Notes: a model not told the origin generated them from the sequence alone. A stretch of 40,143 nucleotides of DNA from Myxococcales bacterium (GCA_031262165.1 JAISIF010000076.1:1-40143); one strand, 5' to 3'. Shown: positions 17,706 to 26,830, counted from the stretch's first letter. Translations and numbers: made by a program.

Positions 17706-19255
17706 AGAGCGATGTTTCCGTGTTTTTTGGCGGGACGAGCCTCGCGCTTGTTGAGGGTGTTGCGCAGTGCGAGCGACAGCACGGCACGACTTCGACTGGG
17801 CTCGATGACGTCGGTGAGTTGATTCGACTCGGCCGCCTGCCAGGGAGAGGCGAACTTCTGGCGGTAGTCGACAGCGATTTCGGCGGCACGCGCCTTGGGA
17901 TCGGCGGCCTGCTTGAGCTCGTTGCGAAAGAGGATGTTGATGGCACCCTCGGCGCCCAACACCGCGATCTCGGCACTTGGCCAGGCAAAGACGAGATCGG
18001 CGCCCATCGCCTTGCTGTCCATCGCGATGTAGGCACCGCCGTAGGCCTTGCGCAGGATGAGCGAAATCTTGGGGACGGTCGCACTCGCCCAGGCAAACAA
18101 CATCTTGGAGCCATGCCGGATGATGCCGCCGCGTTCCTGACTGAGGCCCGGCAAAAAGCCCGGCACGTCCATCAGCGAGATGAGCGGGATATTGAACGCG
18201 TCGCAGAACTGGATGAAGCGCGCTGCCTTGTCAGCCGCGTCGATGTCGAGCGTGCCAGCTTTGAACAGAGGCTGATTGGCCACGACGCCGACGACGATGC
18301 CATCGAGCCGCGCAAAACCCACGAGGATGTTCTTCGCGAACAGCGCGTGGACCTCGAAGAAACTGTCCACATCGAAGATCGCGTCGATGGCTGCGCGCAT
18401 ATCGAGTGGTGTCTTCGGATCGCTCGGAACGAGGGCATCCAGACGCGCATCCGGTGTCAGATCGATGCTCTTCGATGGCGCGTGCGGTGGATCTCGAAGG
18501 TTGTTGGGCGGCAGGTAGGAGAGGAGCTTCTTCACGATGCGCAGCGCATCGGCGTCGTCCTCGGCCACGAAGTGGACGTTGCCACTCACCGAGGCGTGCA
18601 TGAGCGCGCCACCCACCTCCTCGGCAGAGCACTGTTGACCGGTGACAGCGCGGATGACCTCAGGCCCAGTGATGAACAGCTGCGCATGCCTCTTCGTCAT
18701 CACGACGAAGTCCATGAGCGCCGGAGAGTAAGCAGCCCCGCCTGCGCATGGCCCGGCAATGACGGCGATCTGCGGCACCACACCTGACATCAGGACGTTC
18801 TGACGGAACACACGCGAATAGCCTGTCAGCGCATCGACGCCCTCCTGAATGCGCGCGCCACCCGAATCATTGATGGTGACGACAGGGATGCCCGTCTTGC
18901 CCGCATAGATGATCGCGTCGACGATCTTGTCGGCATGGACCTGGCCGAGCGTGCCGCCGTTCACCATGAAATCCTGGCTGCACATCGCCACTGCCTGACC
19001 ATCGACCTGCCCGACACCCGTGATGACGCCATCGCCAGGCATCCGCTTTCGGTCCATGCCAAAGTCTTTGGCATGGTGATGCGCAAAGGCGCCCATCTCT
19101 TGGAACGTGTCCACGTCGAAGAAGACATCGACGCGCTCGCGGGCGGTCATTCGGCCATCTCGATGGCGCTCGATCACCTTGTCTTGATTGCCGAGTCTCT
19201 TCTGCTCGGCGCGGCGGGCCTCCAGTGCCTCCATCCGATCTCTGGCTATCGTCAT
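17702..19255 (-). CDS. mmdA: Methylmalonyl-CoA decarboxylase/acyl-CoA carboxylase carboxyltransferase subunit
   Basis: MTIARDRMEALEARRAEQKRLG...GDGVITGVGQVDGQAVAMCSQDFMVNGGTLG...INDSGGARIQEGVDALTGYSRVF...DVPGFLPGLSQERGGIIRHGSKMLFAWA; ATGA overlap with the OadG-like gene. Confidence 0.88.
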   Translation of the reverse strand: MTIARDRMEALEARRAEQKRLGNQDKVIERHRDGRMTARERVDVFFDVDTFQEMGAFAHHHAKDFGMDRKRMPGDGVITGVGQVDGQAVAMCSQDFMVNGGTLGQVHADKIVDAIIYAGKTGIPVVTINDSGGARIQEGVDALTGYSRVFRQNVLMSGVVPQIAVIAGPCAGGAAYSPALMDFVVMTKRHAQLFITGPEVIRAVTGQQCSAEEVGGALMHASVSGNVHFVAEDDADALRIVKKLLSYLPPNNLRDPPHAPSKSIDLTPDARLDALVPSDPKTPLDMRAAIDAIFDVDSFFEVHALFAKNILVGFARLDGIVVGVVANQPLFKAGTLDIDAADKAARFIQFCDAFNIPLISLMDVPGFLPGLSQERGGIIRHGSKMLFAWASATVPKISLILRKAYGGAYIAMDSKAMGADLVFAWPSAEIAVLGAEGAINILFRNELKQAADPKARAAEIAVDYRQKFASPWQAAESNQLTDVIEPSRSRAVLSLALRNTLNKREARPAKKHGNIAL

Positions 19256-19332
19256 TGAGATGTCTCGCAAAAAGAAAGCTGCGTTTGGCAATCGATTCGA
19301 AGGGAATCGGCAAGAGGGTGGTTGGAAATCAT

Positions 19333-19740
19333 TCACCCTTCAGGCGGCGAACAAAGCTCGACGAGAACCCCACTCGTAGATTTGGGGTGAAGAAAGGCGA
19401 TTTGCTTGCCGTGCGCACCCTCGCGCGGCGCTTGGTCGATGGCTTTGATGCCCGCCTGCGTCACCCTGCTGAGCTCAGCATCCGTGGCGTCTGTTGCGAG
19501 CGCCAGGTGGTGCAGCCCCACGCCCTTGTTCTCCAGAAACTTGGCAATCGGGCCTGATGCGTCCGTCGGTTCGAGCAGCTCGATGGCCACTTCGCCGACG
19601 TGGAAAAAGGCCGTCTTCACCTTTTGGCTCTCGACGATCTCGATCCCGTCACACGGCCTACCCAGCAGCTTCTCGAAGATGGGGATCGCGGCATCCAGAC
19701 TTCGGACGGCGATTCCCAGATGATCGATGCGTTGAATCAT
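19333..19740 (-). CDS. mce: Methylmalonyl-CoA epimerase
   Basis: IDHLGIAVRSLDAAIPIFEKLLGRP...GEVAIELLEPTDASGPIAKFLENKGVGLHHLAL...KQIAFLHPKSTSGVLVELC. Confidence 0.93.
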   Translation of the reverse strand: MIQRIDHLGIAVRSLDAAIPIFEKLLGRPCDGIEIVESQKVKTAFFHVGEVAIELLEPTDASGPIAKFLENKGVGLHHLALATDATDAELSRVTQAGIKAIDQAPREGAHGKQIAFLHPKSTSGVLVELCSPPEG

Positions 19741-19821
19741 GGCGCGAGCCTCCTTTTGGCGGCTCGCCAGATCGGCACTTCAGCACCTCTCCCTACCCTT
19801 GGCCGCCCGCCACAAAACGCG

Positions 19822-19854
19822 GCGCGCCCTAGCAGCCAGAATCTCAAAGTTCCA
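19822..19854 (-). promoter_or_regulatory. Predicted promoter of the mce-mmd operon
   Basis: Minus strand TGGAAC (19849-19854) - 17 nt - TAGGGC (19826-19831) followed by GCGCC; the -35 is weak. Confidence 0.4.
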
Positions 19855-20099
19855 GAGGAGAAATCGCTTTGGGCGGGAGGCGGGTTCGATCAGGAGAGCT
19901 GGGCGTTGACCGTAGGAGCGTTGTGCAGAGCGTCCCCTCAGGCCCTGAGTCGACATCAGACAACAGAATCAGCGAGGGCCTTGCGTGAGATGCGAAGCGC
20001 CAGAGGCAATCAGGCCTCCGTATCCCCTTCCCCTTCCCCTTCCCGCTGACCCGCTGCATCCGTATTCAGCATCGCCTGCGTCTGCCGCGAGGCGTCCTC

Positions 20100-21038
20100 T
20101 TAATCGGTGAGCGCCTGCTCCAGATCGGCGAGTGCGGCGTCCGCCTCGGCGCTGCTCTCCTTGAGCTTGGCCTCGAATGAATCGTCCCGAAGATCTTGAA
20201 CGAGCGAGGCGACGCCTTTGGGCTCAGCCACGGCCTCTGGCCCGAGTTCCTTTTCGAGGACCTCTTCACTCTCCTTCGAGAGTTCCTGAAACTCGCGCAG
20301 CGTGGGCAGCGCGCCGAGGTCGCGCAGATTGAAAAACTCGAGGAACTCGCGCGTGGTCCCATAGATGAGCGGTCGACCAGCCTCCTCGCGCTTGCCCAGA
20401 ATCTTGATGAGACGGCGTTCGAGCAGCGCCTTGAGAACTGCGCCGCTGTCCACGGCCCGGATGTCCTCGATCTCGGGGCGCGTGACGGGCTGGCGGTAGG
20501 CCACGATGGCCAGGGTCTCGAGTGCGGCGCGCGTCAGGCGCTGTGGCTTCACCTTGAGGAAGCGGCGGATGACCTCGGCGCTCTCAGGGCTCGTTCGGAA
20601 CTGCCAGCCACCCGCGACATCGTGCAGCACGATGCCCGAGCAGCCCTCGGCATAGCGCGACTGGAGGTCGGCGAGCGCCTCGCGGATCACCTTGAGCTCG
20701 ATGCCGGTGTTCTTGCGGATGAGCTCTTCAGTGAGGGGCTTGTCCGAGATGAAGAGGATCGACTCGATGAGCCTGCGGATGCGTTCGGGCGCGTAGTTCT
20801 TTGCCTCGGCCACCAGCTTGTCGAAGGCGTCTTCACTCTCCGCTGGCTCGGCTGGCGTGTCGATCTCGGCCGCGACGGTCTCTTCCTCGTCAGAATCAGA
20901 TTCAGAGCCCTCGTCCGCGAATGCTTCCGCGTCACCTTCGATCTGATCCTGCTCCTGTCGCGCGGCAAAGGGCAGGACGTTGTCGTCGCTGCCCTCTGGT
21001 TTTGCGTTTGCGTTTTCTGCGTCGATTGGGTCGGTCAT
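20100..21038 (-). CDS. scpB: Segregation and condensation protein ScpB with acidic N-terminal extension
   Basis: RLIESILFISDKPLTEELIRKNTG...RLTRAALETLAIVAYRQPVTRPEIEDIRAVDSGAVLKALLERRLIKILGKREEAGRPLIYGTTREFLEFFNL. Confidence 0.93.
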   Translation of the reverse strand: MTDPIDAENANAKPEGSDDNVLPFAARQEQDQIEGDAEAFADEGSESDSDEEETVAAEIDTPAEPAESEDAFDKLVAEAKNYAPERIRRLIESILFISDKPLTEELIRKNTGIELKVIREALADLQSRYAEGCSGIVLHDVAGGWQFRTSPESAEVIRRFLKVKPQRLTRAALETLAIVAYRQPVTRPEIEDIRAVDSGAVLKALLERRLIKILGKREEAGRPLIYGTTREFLEFFNLRDLGALPTLREFQELSKESEEVLEKELGPEAVAEPKGVASLVQDLRDDSFEAKLKESSAEADAALADLEQALTD

Positions 21039-21084
21039 TTTAGAATTTGGGCGACCGATGATCGCCCCTACGAATCAGAGGTTT

Positions 21085-21161
21085 TTAGGACTCATCCCTC
21101 ATTGAGGACCGAGCAACGCGAAGGACGTGGAGAGCCAGACCATTGAGGGACAAGTCCTCAG
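21085..21161. repeat. Internally deleted family-1 element, copy G (about 77 bp)
   Basis: TTAGGACTCATCCCTCATTGAGGACCGAGCAACGCGAAGGACGTGGAGAGCCAGAC joined to CATTGAGGGACAAGTCCTCA; left part and right TIR of the full element with the middle missing. Confidence 0.8.
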
Positions 21162-21364
21162 ATCTTCTCCGCCTGCACCAGTTCAGCGAACCGCTCGAAC
21201 GATCGGTCGAACGTCTTTTCGACATCGCTGGAGAAGCAACAGGCCGGGAGCTGCCGGTTCTTGAGGTGTCTGTGCAGGCACGCGCAGCACGTCCCTTTGG
21301 CGCCACACCCGGGGTAGCTGCACTTGCATCGGGCGAGGTTGTCTTCTTTGCGGGGGCAATCCAT
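21158..21364 (-). CDS. Small Cys-rich protein, DUF6485-like
   Basis: MDCPRKEDNLARCKCSYPGCGAKGTCCACLHRHLKNRQLPACCFSSDVEKTFDRSFERFAELVQAEKI. Confidence 0.75.
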   Translation of the reverse strand: MDCPRKEDNLARCKCSYPGCGAKGTCCACLHRHLKNRQLPACCFSSDVEKTFDRSFERFAELVQAEKI

Positions 21365-21416
21365 GAGGCGTCTCCTCCTGGCAGACCGGCATCCGAGCCG
21401 AGCTTTGGGGGATGAA

Positions 21417-22034
21417 TCAGATCGTCCAGGGTGCGACGTCTTCGAGCAGGAACTCCATCGCGTGCCAGGCGTCATCGAGGCTGCAGCTCATGAGCAGGAG
21501 CGTGTGCTTCTTGCCGTCGAGATCGCGGACGTGGTTCTTCAGCTCAGCTTCGATCTGGAAGCCAGCGCGCTCGCACATCGCCCGAACCGCGGCCTGGGTG
21601 TCCATGAGGCGGACGGTGAGCTTGTCGAAGAGGCGCAGGCTCGCCTGATCCACCAGCTCGCGCATCAGGAGCGCGCCGAGTGAGTGGCGCCGGAACTCCT
21701 TGCGGACCATGATGCGCACCTCACCGACGTGAGGCGACCAGAGGTGGTTGTCTGGCTCGAGCAGGCCGTGGCCGACGAGGCTGCCTTCATGGAAGGCCAA
21801 GAGCCGCAGGTAGCGCCCGTTCTGGAGTGATTCGAGGACGAGCTGCCGGAAGAACTCGACGTTGAACACGTCGTAGCGAAGGAAGAGGCGATCCTCGCGC
21901 GGCATGGACTGGAAGAAGGCCAGGAGGCTCTCGAAGTCGGCCGCCTCCAATGGGCGCAGCGTCACCTCCAGGCCGTCTTTGCAGCGGAGCTTCCGCGGCC
22001 AGGTTTCGTGGTGGGGATGGTCATGCAAGCTCAT
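21417..22034 (-). CDS. GNAT family N-acetyltransferase
   Basis: LRPLEAADFESLLAFFQSMPREDRLFLRYDV...VGEVRIMVRKEFRRHSLGALLMRELVDQA...DTQAAVRAMCERAGF; start at MSLHDHPHH (22034), not the ORF start at 22547. Confidence 0.85.
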   Translation of the reverse strand: MSLHDHPHHETWPRKLRCKDGLEVTLRPLEAADFESLLAFFQSMPREDRLFLRYDVFNVEFFRQLVLESLQNGRYLRLLAFHEGSLVGHGLLEPDNHLWSPHVGEVRIMVRKEFRRHSLGALLMRELVDQASLRLFDKLTVRLMDTQAAVRAMCERAGFQIEAELKNHVRDLDGKKHTLLLMSCSLDDAWHAMEFLLEDVAPWTI

Positions 22035-22060
22035 GGGACGCGGGCCCTCCGAGGCTCCCT

Positions 22061-22196
22061 CTCCCGCATCTTCGATCCACCCTCCCCACGAAGGAGAGAG
22101 GGCTGTTGGGAGAGAGATGAAAGCGACTGTGACGAATCGTTCTCGATGTCTTCCCTCTCCCGTTTGATGGGAGAGGGCGGATCGAAGATCCGGGAG
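22061..22196. repeat. Nested inverted-repeat intergenic element
   Basis: CTCCCGCATCTTCGATCC (22061-22078) inverted as GGATCGAAGATCCGGGAG (22179-22196); inner hairpin CCCTCTCCC-gtttgat-GGGAGAGGG. Confidence 0.7.
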
Positions 22197-22216
22197 ATGG
22201 AAGAGACAGGACTGCC

Positions 22217-23248
22217 TCACCCTGTCTTGGCGACGATACCTCTCTGGACGATCAGCTCCGCGATCTGGACGGCGTTGAGTGCCGCGCCCTTGCGCAGGTT
22301 GTCCGCGCAGATGAACAGGTCGAGGCCGTTCTCCTGACTCTCGTCCTTGCGGATGCGCCCGACATGCACCGCGCTGTCGCCAGCGGCGAGCATGGGCATC
22401 GGGTAGATGTTCTGGCTCGGGTCGTCGAGCACCTTCACGCCGGGCGCGCTGGCGAGAATCTTCCGCGCCTCGTCTGGGCCGAGCGGGCGCGAGAAGGCGA
22501 GGTTCACCGACTCGCTGTGGCCGATGAAGATCGGGACGCGCACGCACGTCGCGCTGACCGGCAAGTCCGAGATGCCGAGGATGCGCCGCGTCTCGTGGAC
22601 CAGCTTCAGCTCTTCCTTGGTCGAGCCCGTCGCATCGAAGTCGTCGATCTGCGGGATGAGGTTGAAGGCGATGCGGTGCGCAAATGCCTCGGGCGAGGTC
22701 TCGCGGCAGTTCATCAGGTCACCGATCTGCTTCTCCAGCTCGGCCATGCCGCTCTGGCCCCTGCCTGAAACCGACTGGTAGGTCGAGACCACGACACGCC
22801 GGAGCATCGCTGCGTCGTGCAGCGGCTTGAGCGCGACCACCATCTGGATCGTCGAGCAGTTGGGGTTCGAGACGATGCGCCGTGTCTTCGCGAGCTCGAC
22901 GCTGTCCGGGTTGACCTCGGGCACCACGAGCGGCACGTCGGCCTCGCGCCGAAACGCGCTGGAGTTGTCGATGACGAATGCGCCCTGGGCCGCGGCGATG
23001 GGTGCCCACTGGCGGCTCACCGTGGCACCTGCCGAGAAGAGCGCGAAATCGCACCCCGCCAGAGCCTTCTCGCTGAGCGCTTGGACGGTGAGCTCCTCGT
23101 CGCGAAACTCGAGCCGGGTCCCCGCGCTGCGGCTGGAGGCGAGCGGCACGAGCTCACGCACCGGGAACTCGCGCTCTTCGAGGATGTCCATCATCTCGCG
23201 CCCCACCGCGCCCGTTGCCCCGACGATCGCCACCTTGAAACCAGTCAT
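22217..23248 (-). CDS. asd: Aspartate-semialdehyde dehydrogenase
   Basis: FKVAIVGATGAVGREMMDILEEREFPVRELVPLASSRSAGTRLEF...VSNPNCSTIQMVVALKPLHDA...SVSGRGQSGMAEL. Confidence 0.95.
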   Translation of the reverse strand: MTGFKVAIVGATGAVGREMMDILEEREFPVRELVPLASSRSAGTRLEFRDEELTVQALSEKALAGCDFALFSAGATVSRQWAPIAAAQGAFVIDNSSAFRREADVPLVVPEVNPDSVELAKTRRIVSNPNCSTIQMVVALKPLHDAAMLRRVVVSTYQSVSGRGQSGMAELEKQIGDLMNCRETSPEAFAHRIAFNLIPQIDDFDATGSTKEELKLVHETRRILGISDLPVSATCVRVPIFIGHSESVNLAFSRPLGPDEARKILASAPGVKVLDDPSQNIYPMPMLAAGDSAVHVGRIRKDESQENGLDLFICADNLRKGAALNAVQIAELIVQRGIVAKTG

Positions 23249-23401
23249 TCTGGATTGCTCCTTGTTATCTTTGATTCATTATTTTTATTTGGATCGGCGT
23301 ATTCCACACCAATGTCACGCCATGGCAAGGGATTATAAAATTTTGAATTGGCATCAACATTTTTCAGAGAGCCGGGAGAGGGCCTTCATCAGAATTCTAT
23401 A

Positions 23402-23468
23402 TTTAGGACTTAGGCTGGCGTTTTACGAACGAGCGGGCCGACGAAATAATCGAAGGATACGTCCTTAA
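23402..23468. repeat. Internally deleted family-1 element, copy H (about 67 bp)
   Basis: TTTAGGACTTA joined to GGCTGGCGTTTTACGAACGAGCGGGCCGACGAAATAATCGAAGGATACGTCCTTAA, the right part of the full element. Confidence 0.75.
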
Positions 23469-25805
23469 TTAAAATGAATTCCCGATGGTGAATTCGAATT
23501 GATACGAATCGTCCGTCGAACGGCGCGTGAGCGGAAAACCCCACTCGAAGCGCAGCGGGCCGATGGGCGAGATCCAGCGAACGCCGAAGCCGACCGAGTG
23601 GCGCATCCCGAGGGGCAGCTTGCCCTTGGGCGAGAAGATCGTCTCGTCCACCCCATAGACGTTGCCCATGTCGTAGAAGGCGACGCCTCGGATGCCAACC
23701 GAGTCGAGGATGGGGAACTCCAGCTCGAAGTTGAAGTAGGCCTGCTTGTCGCCGCCCACGGTGAACTCGGACAGGCTCGCGTCCGGCAGACCCTCGGTGC
23801 CCACGCGCACCGTCGGCGAGATGGAGCGCAGCGCGTAGCCGCGCACGTTGCTGATGCCGCCCAGGTAGTAGAGCTCGCTGATCGGGATGTCGTCGCCCTG
23901 GATGTAGCCGAGCGCGCCCTGCACCTTGAAGACGAGCTGGCCCTTCAGGATGGGGAAGTAGAGCCGGACGTTCCCCGAGTAGCGCGTGTAGATGAAGCTG
24001 GCGCCCAGCCATTCGGGCGAGTGCTCGACCGAGGCGCTCTCATAGTGGCCGCGCTTGGGGAATAGGCGATTGTCGCGCTTGTCGTAGATGAGCGTCAGGC
24101 GCAGGCCGCTGCTGAAGCCGTTGCGGAAGCGGTTGGCGAGCAGCAGATCCGCCGTGCCGCCGCTCGGTTCGACCGTCACGTATTCGGGCACGTAGGCGAG
24201 CAGGAGCATCAGGTCGGGCATCAGGTGGTAGCCCCACGTGATGTCACCGCCAACCGAGCCGCGCACGAATCCATAATAGTCGAGCTGCTGTCGGTAGAAG
24301 TTGAAGGCGAAGATCCAGTTCGAGTCGAGGAAGTGGGGGTCGTAATAGGAGAGCTGAACCAGGCTGCGCACCGAGCTGATCTGCGCGGCGAGCGAGGTCG
24401 AGACGCCCCAGCCGAACAGGTTGTCCTTGCTGATCTGGGCGGTGAACAAAAAGCTCTCGAACGAGCTGAAGCCGAAGCCGACCTGGAACGTGCCCGTGGG
24501 CTTCTCCTTCACCAGCACCGTCACGACGACCGTGTCGGGCTTGCTACCTCGCTTGTGGATGACCTCCACGGTCTCGAAGTAGCCGAGCGCCATCACCCTG
24601 TTCTTGGAGACGCGCATACCCGTGCCTCGGAACAGCTCGCCCTCATACACGCGCAGCTCGCGGCGGATGACCTTGTCGCGCGTCGTGTGGTTGCCCACGA
24701 TGTTGATGCGCTCGACGGTGACCCGATCCCCCTTCTTGATGTCGAAGGTCAGATCCACGACGCGCGTGGTTGGATCGATCGAAGTCAGCGGCGAGAGGTT
24801 GGCGTAGGCATAGCCGTCCTCCTGATAGACGTCGGTCAGCGCCTGGATGTCGCGCTGGAGCTGCGAGCGGTTGAAGACCTCGCCCCGCTCCATGGTCAGG
24901 ACGCGGGCCAGCTCCTCGGGCGGCTTGAGCAGGTCTCCGGCAAAATCCACCGTGCCCAGGCTGTATTGCTCGCCCTCGGTGATGGGGATGGAGATGTTGA
25001 TGAAGCGCCGGTCGGCGGAGATCGACACGCGCGGCGAACTCACGCGCACGTTGATGAAGCCACGGTCGAGGTAGGCCGACTGAATCATCATCACGTCGTG
25101 CTGGAGCATGTCCTCGCGAAACGTGCCCGCGCTCGTCAGGAACGAGAGGAGGTTGCCCTCCTTGCTGAGCATCACGTCCCTCAGCTCATCGCTCGACACC
25201 TTCTCGTTGCCGATGAAGTCGATCGATCGGATCTGGACCTTGGCGTGCTCGTTCACGTCGAAGAACACGTCCACCTCGGACGGGCTCGCCGACTCGATCT
25301 TGGGCGTCACCTCGGCGAGGTAGTAGCCCTTCTCGACGTATTTCTCCTGGAGGCGGCGGGCGACCTGTCGGACCGACTCCATGTTGAGGATGGTGAAGGG
25401 CTTGAGCGTGACGATCTCTTTGAGGTCCTCGTCGCTCAGCTCCTCGTTGCCGCGCACCTCGACCTTGCGGATGGCCGGCTTCTCCTCGACCACGACGATG
25501 AGCTGGGGCGCGGGGCCATCCTCATCGAGGAGGATCTGCACGTCAGAGAAGAAGCCGAGCTTCCAGAGCGCCTTCAGATCTTCTTCGGCGCGCGTGATGT
25601 TGAAGGGCACGCCGACCCGCGAGGCCATGGCGTTGCGGATGGCGTCGGCCTCGACGCGGCGGTTTCCACGAACCTCGATGCCGCCCAGGGCAGGCTTTTC
25701 GCCGATGGCCGCCGACGGCGACGCCGCTTGCGAGGAGGATATCGCCGCGACGAGGGACATCCACACGATCAGGAGTTGGGCGGCGATGAATCGGGTCATG
25801 AGCAC
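23469..25805 (-). CDS. bamA: Outer membrane protein assembly factor BamA
   Basis: POTRA repeats (GIEVRGNRRVEADAIRNAM..., IRKVEVRGNEELSDEDLKEIV...); C-terminal barrel with YLGGISNVRGYALRSISP and terminal FEFTIGNSF. Confidence 0.95.
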   Translation of the reverse strand: MLMTRFIAAQLLIVWMSLVAAISSSQAASPSAAIGEKPALGGIEVRGNRRVEADAIRNAMASRVGVPFNITRAEEDLKALWKLGFFSDVQILLDEDGPAPQLIVVVEEKPAIRKVEVRGNEELSDEDLKEIVTLKPFTILNMESVRQVARRLQEKYVEKGYYLAEVTPKIESASPSEVDVFFDVNEHAKVQIRSIDFIGNEKVSSDELRDVMLSKEGNLLSFLTSAGTFREDMLQHDVMMIQSAYLDRGFINVRVSSPRVSISADRRFINISIPITEGEQYSLGTVDFAGDLLKPPEELARVLTMERGEVFNRSQLQRDIQALTDVYQEDGYAYANLSPLTSIDPTTRVVDLTFDIKKGDRVTVERINIVGNHTTRDKVIRRELRVYEGELFRGTGMRVSKNRVMALGYFETVEVIHKRGSKPDTVVVTVLVKEKPTGTFQVGFGFSSFESFLFTAQISKDNLFGWGVSTSLAAQISSVRSLVQLSYYDPHFLDSNWIFAFNFYRQQLDYYGFVRGSVGGDITWGYHLMPDLMLLLAYVPEYVTVEPSGGTADLLLANRFRNGFSSGLRLTLIYDKRDNRLFPKRGHYESASVEHSPEWLGASFIYTRYSGNVRLYFPILKGQLVFKVQGALGYIQGDDIPISELYYLGGISNVRGYALRSISPTVRVGTEGLPDASLSEFTVGGDKQAYFNFELEFPILDSVGIRGVAFYDMGNVYGVDETIFSPKGKLPLGMRHSVGFGVRWISPIGPLRFEWGFPLTRRSTDDSYQFEFTIGNSF

Positions 25806-25915
25806 AGGTTCTTCAAGGGACGGCGCTGATCTGTTTGCGGCTGCGACCGTCGTCGATCCGGGAGAAGCATCCCCGGTTTCATCGAGCGCGTTCGTCGCTC
25901 AAAGCGCGGAAAAAG

Positions 25916-25951
25916 GCGGGCGCTCATAGGGGATTGGGTCAGGGGGCTCAA
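25916..25951 (-). promoter_or_regulatory. Predicted promoter of bamA
   Basis: Minus strand TTGAGC (25946-25951) - 17 nt - TATGAG (25923-25928) followed by CGCCCGCC. Confidence 0.5.
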
Positions 25952-25975
25952 TGGGTTTTTCCCTGCCACTCTCCT

Positions 25976-25990
25976 GGACAATCGAGTTCT
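25976..25990. repeat. Family-2 15-bp box (solo)
   Basis: GGACAATCGAGTTCT. Confidence 0.55.
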
Positions 25991-26100
25991 GGCGATCTCA
26001 ATCCAGACCGATGCGGTTTCTTGGATCGTGGCGCCAGCAACCTTTCGGGCTTCAGAGAAAGATGGACGAGGCCCCGGTCTACGAAGCGATCTCGGAGCTC

Positions 26101-26263
26101 TTACGACTTATCCCTCGATTAGGACCGATCAACGCGAAGGACGGGGAATGCCAGACTTTGGCGCGAGGCTTTGAGCTTCCAGCCGGACGTGAAGAGCGAA
26201 GCAACGAAGGCTGGCGGTTCACGGACGAGCGGGGCGACGAGATGATCGAGGGATAGGTCCTTA
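26101..26263 (+). repeat. Family-1 MITE-like element, copy A (163 bp)
   Basis: TTACGACTTATCCCTCGATTAGGACCGATCAACGCGAAGG...GAGATGATCGAGGGATAGGTCCTTA; near-identical to copy B. Confidence 0.92.
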
Positions 26264-26478
26264 TTGAGTTCACTGCCTTCTTCCGAAGATCTCCATGAGT
26301 GCCATAGGTCGGATGTCAGCCCCATGTGAGAGGATCGGGATGGGGGGGGGTTACCCCCAAGAGGGATTCTGACCCGTTCCCAGAAATGTCAGACCCATCT
26401 GCTCTTCTGGGAGATCGGCTCTGCCTTTGGGCCGCTTCGTTCGCCGAACTGCGCCCAGATAGCTGTCCGAGCCTGAGC

Positions 26479-26641
26479 TTAGGACTTATCCCTCGATTAG
26501 GACCGATCAACGCGAAGGATGAAGACCGCCAGACTTTGGCGCGAGGCTTTGAGCTTCCAGCCGGACGTGAAGAGCGAAGCAACGAAGGCTGGCGGTTCAC
26601 GGACGAGCGGGGCGACGAGATGATCGAGGGATAAGTCCTAA
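26479..26641 (+). repeat. Family-1 MITE-like element, copy B (163 bp) with perfect TIRs
   Basis: TTAGGACTTATCCCTCGAT ... ATCGAGGGATAAGTCCTAA, a perfect 19-bp terminal inverted repeat. Confidence 0.95.
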
Positions 26642-26830
26642 GTCCTTAGGGGCAACGGCCTCTCCTCCAAGGCAGTGCGAAGAGGAGGGAGGCAAGATAC
26701 AAGGGGGGTTGCGTGCCGTGTCCCTAAGGCCCATCTCACGACGCCAAAAATCAGAACTCGCACCCTAGCCCTCAACCCCGAACGGCGCCTGGCCGCGCGC
26801 GCCATCGATGCACAACTTCCCTCGACAGCC

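Noticed and set aside
23270-23345. Sigma-54-like TGGCGTGACATTGGTG upstream of asd (minus strand)
   Set aside because: Does not match TGGCAC-N5-TTGCW spacing; left uncalled
24225-25829. 534-aa plus-strand ORF
   Set aside because: Entirely antisense to bamA, with no recognisable domain
26341-26350. Poly-G run (9 G) as a phase-variable switch
   Set aside because: Not in or near a recognisable promoter or CDS; also prone to sequencing error
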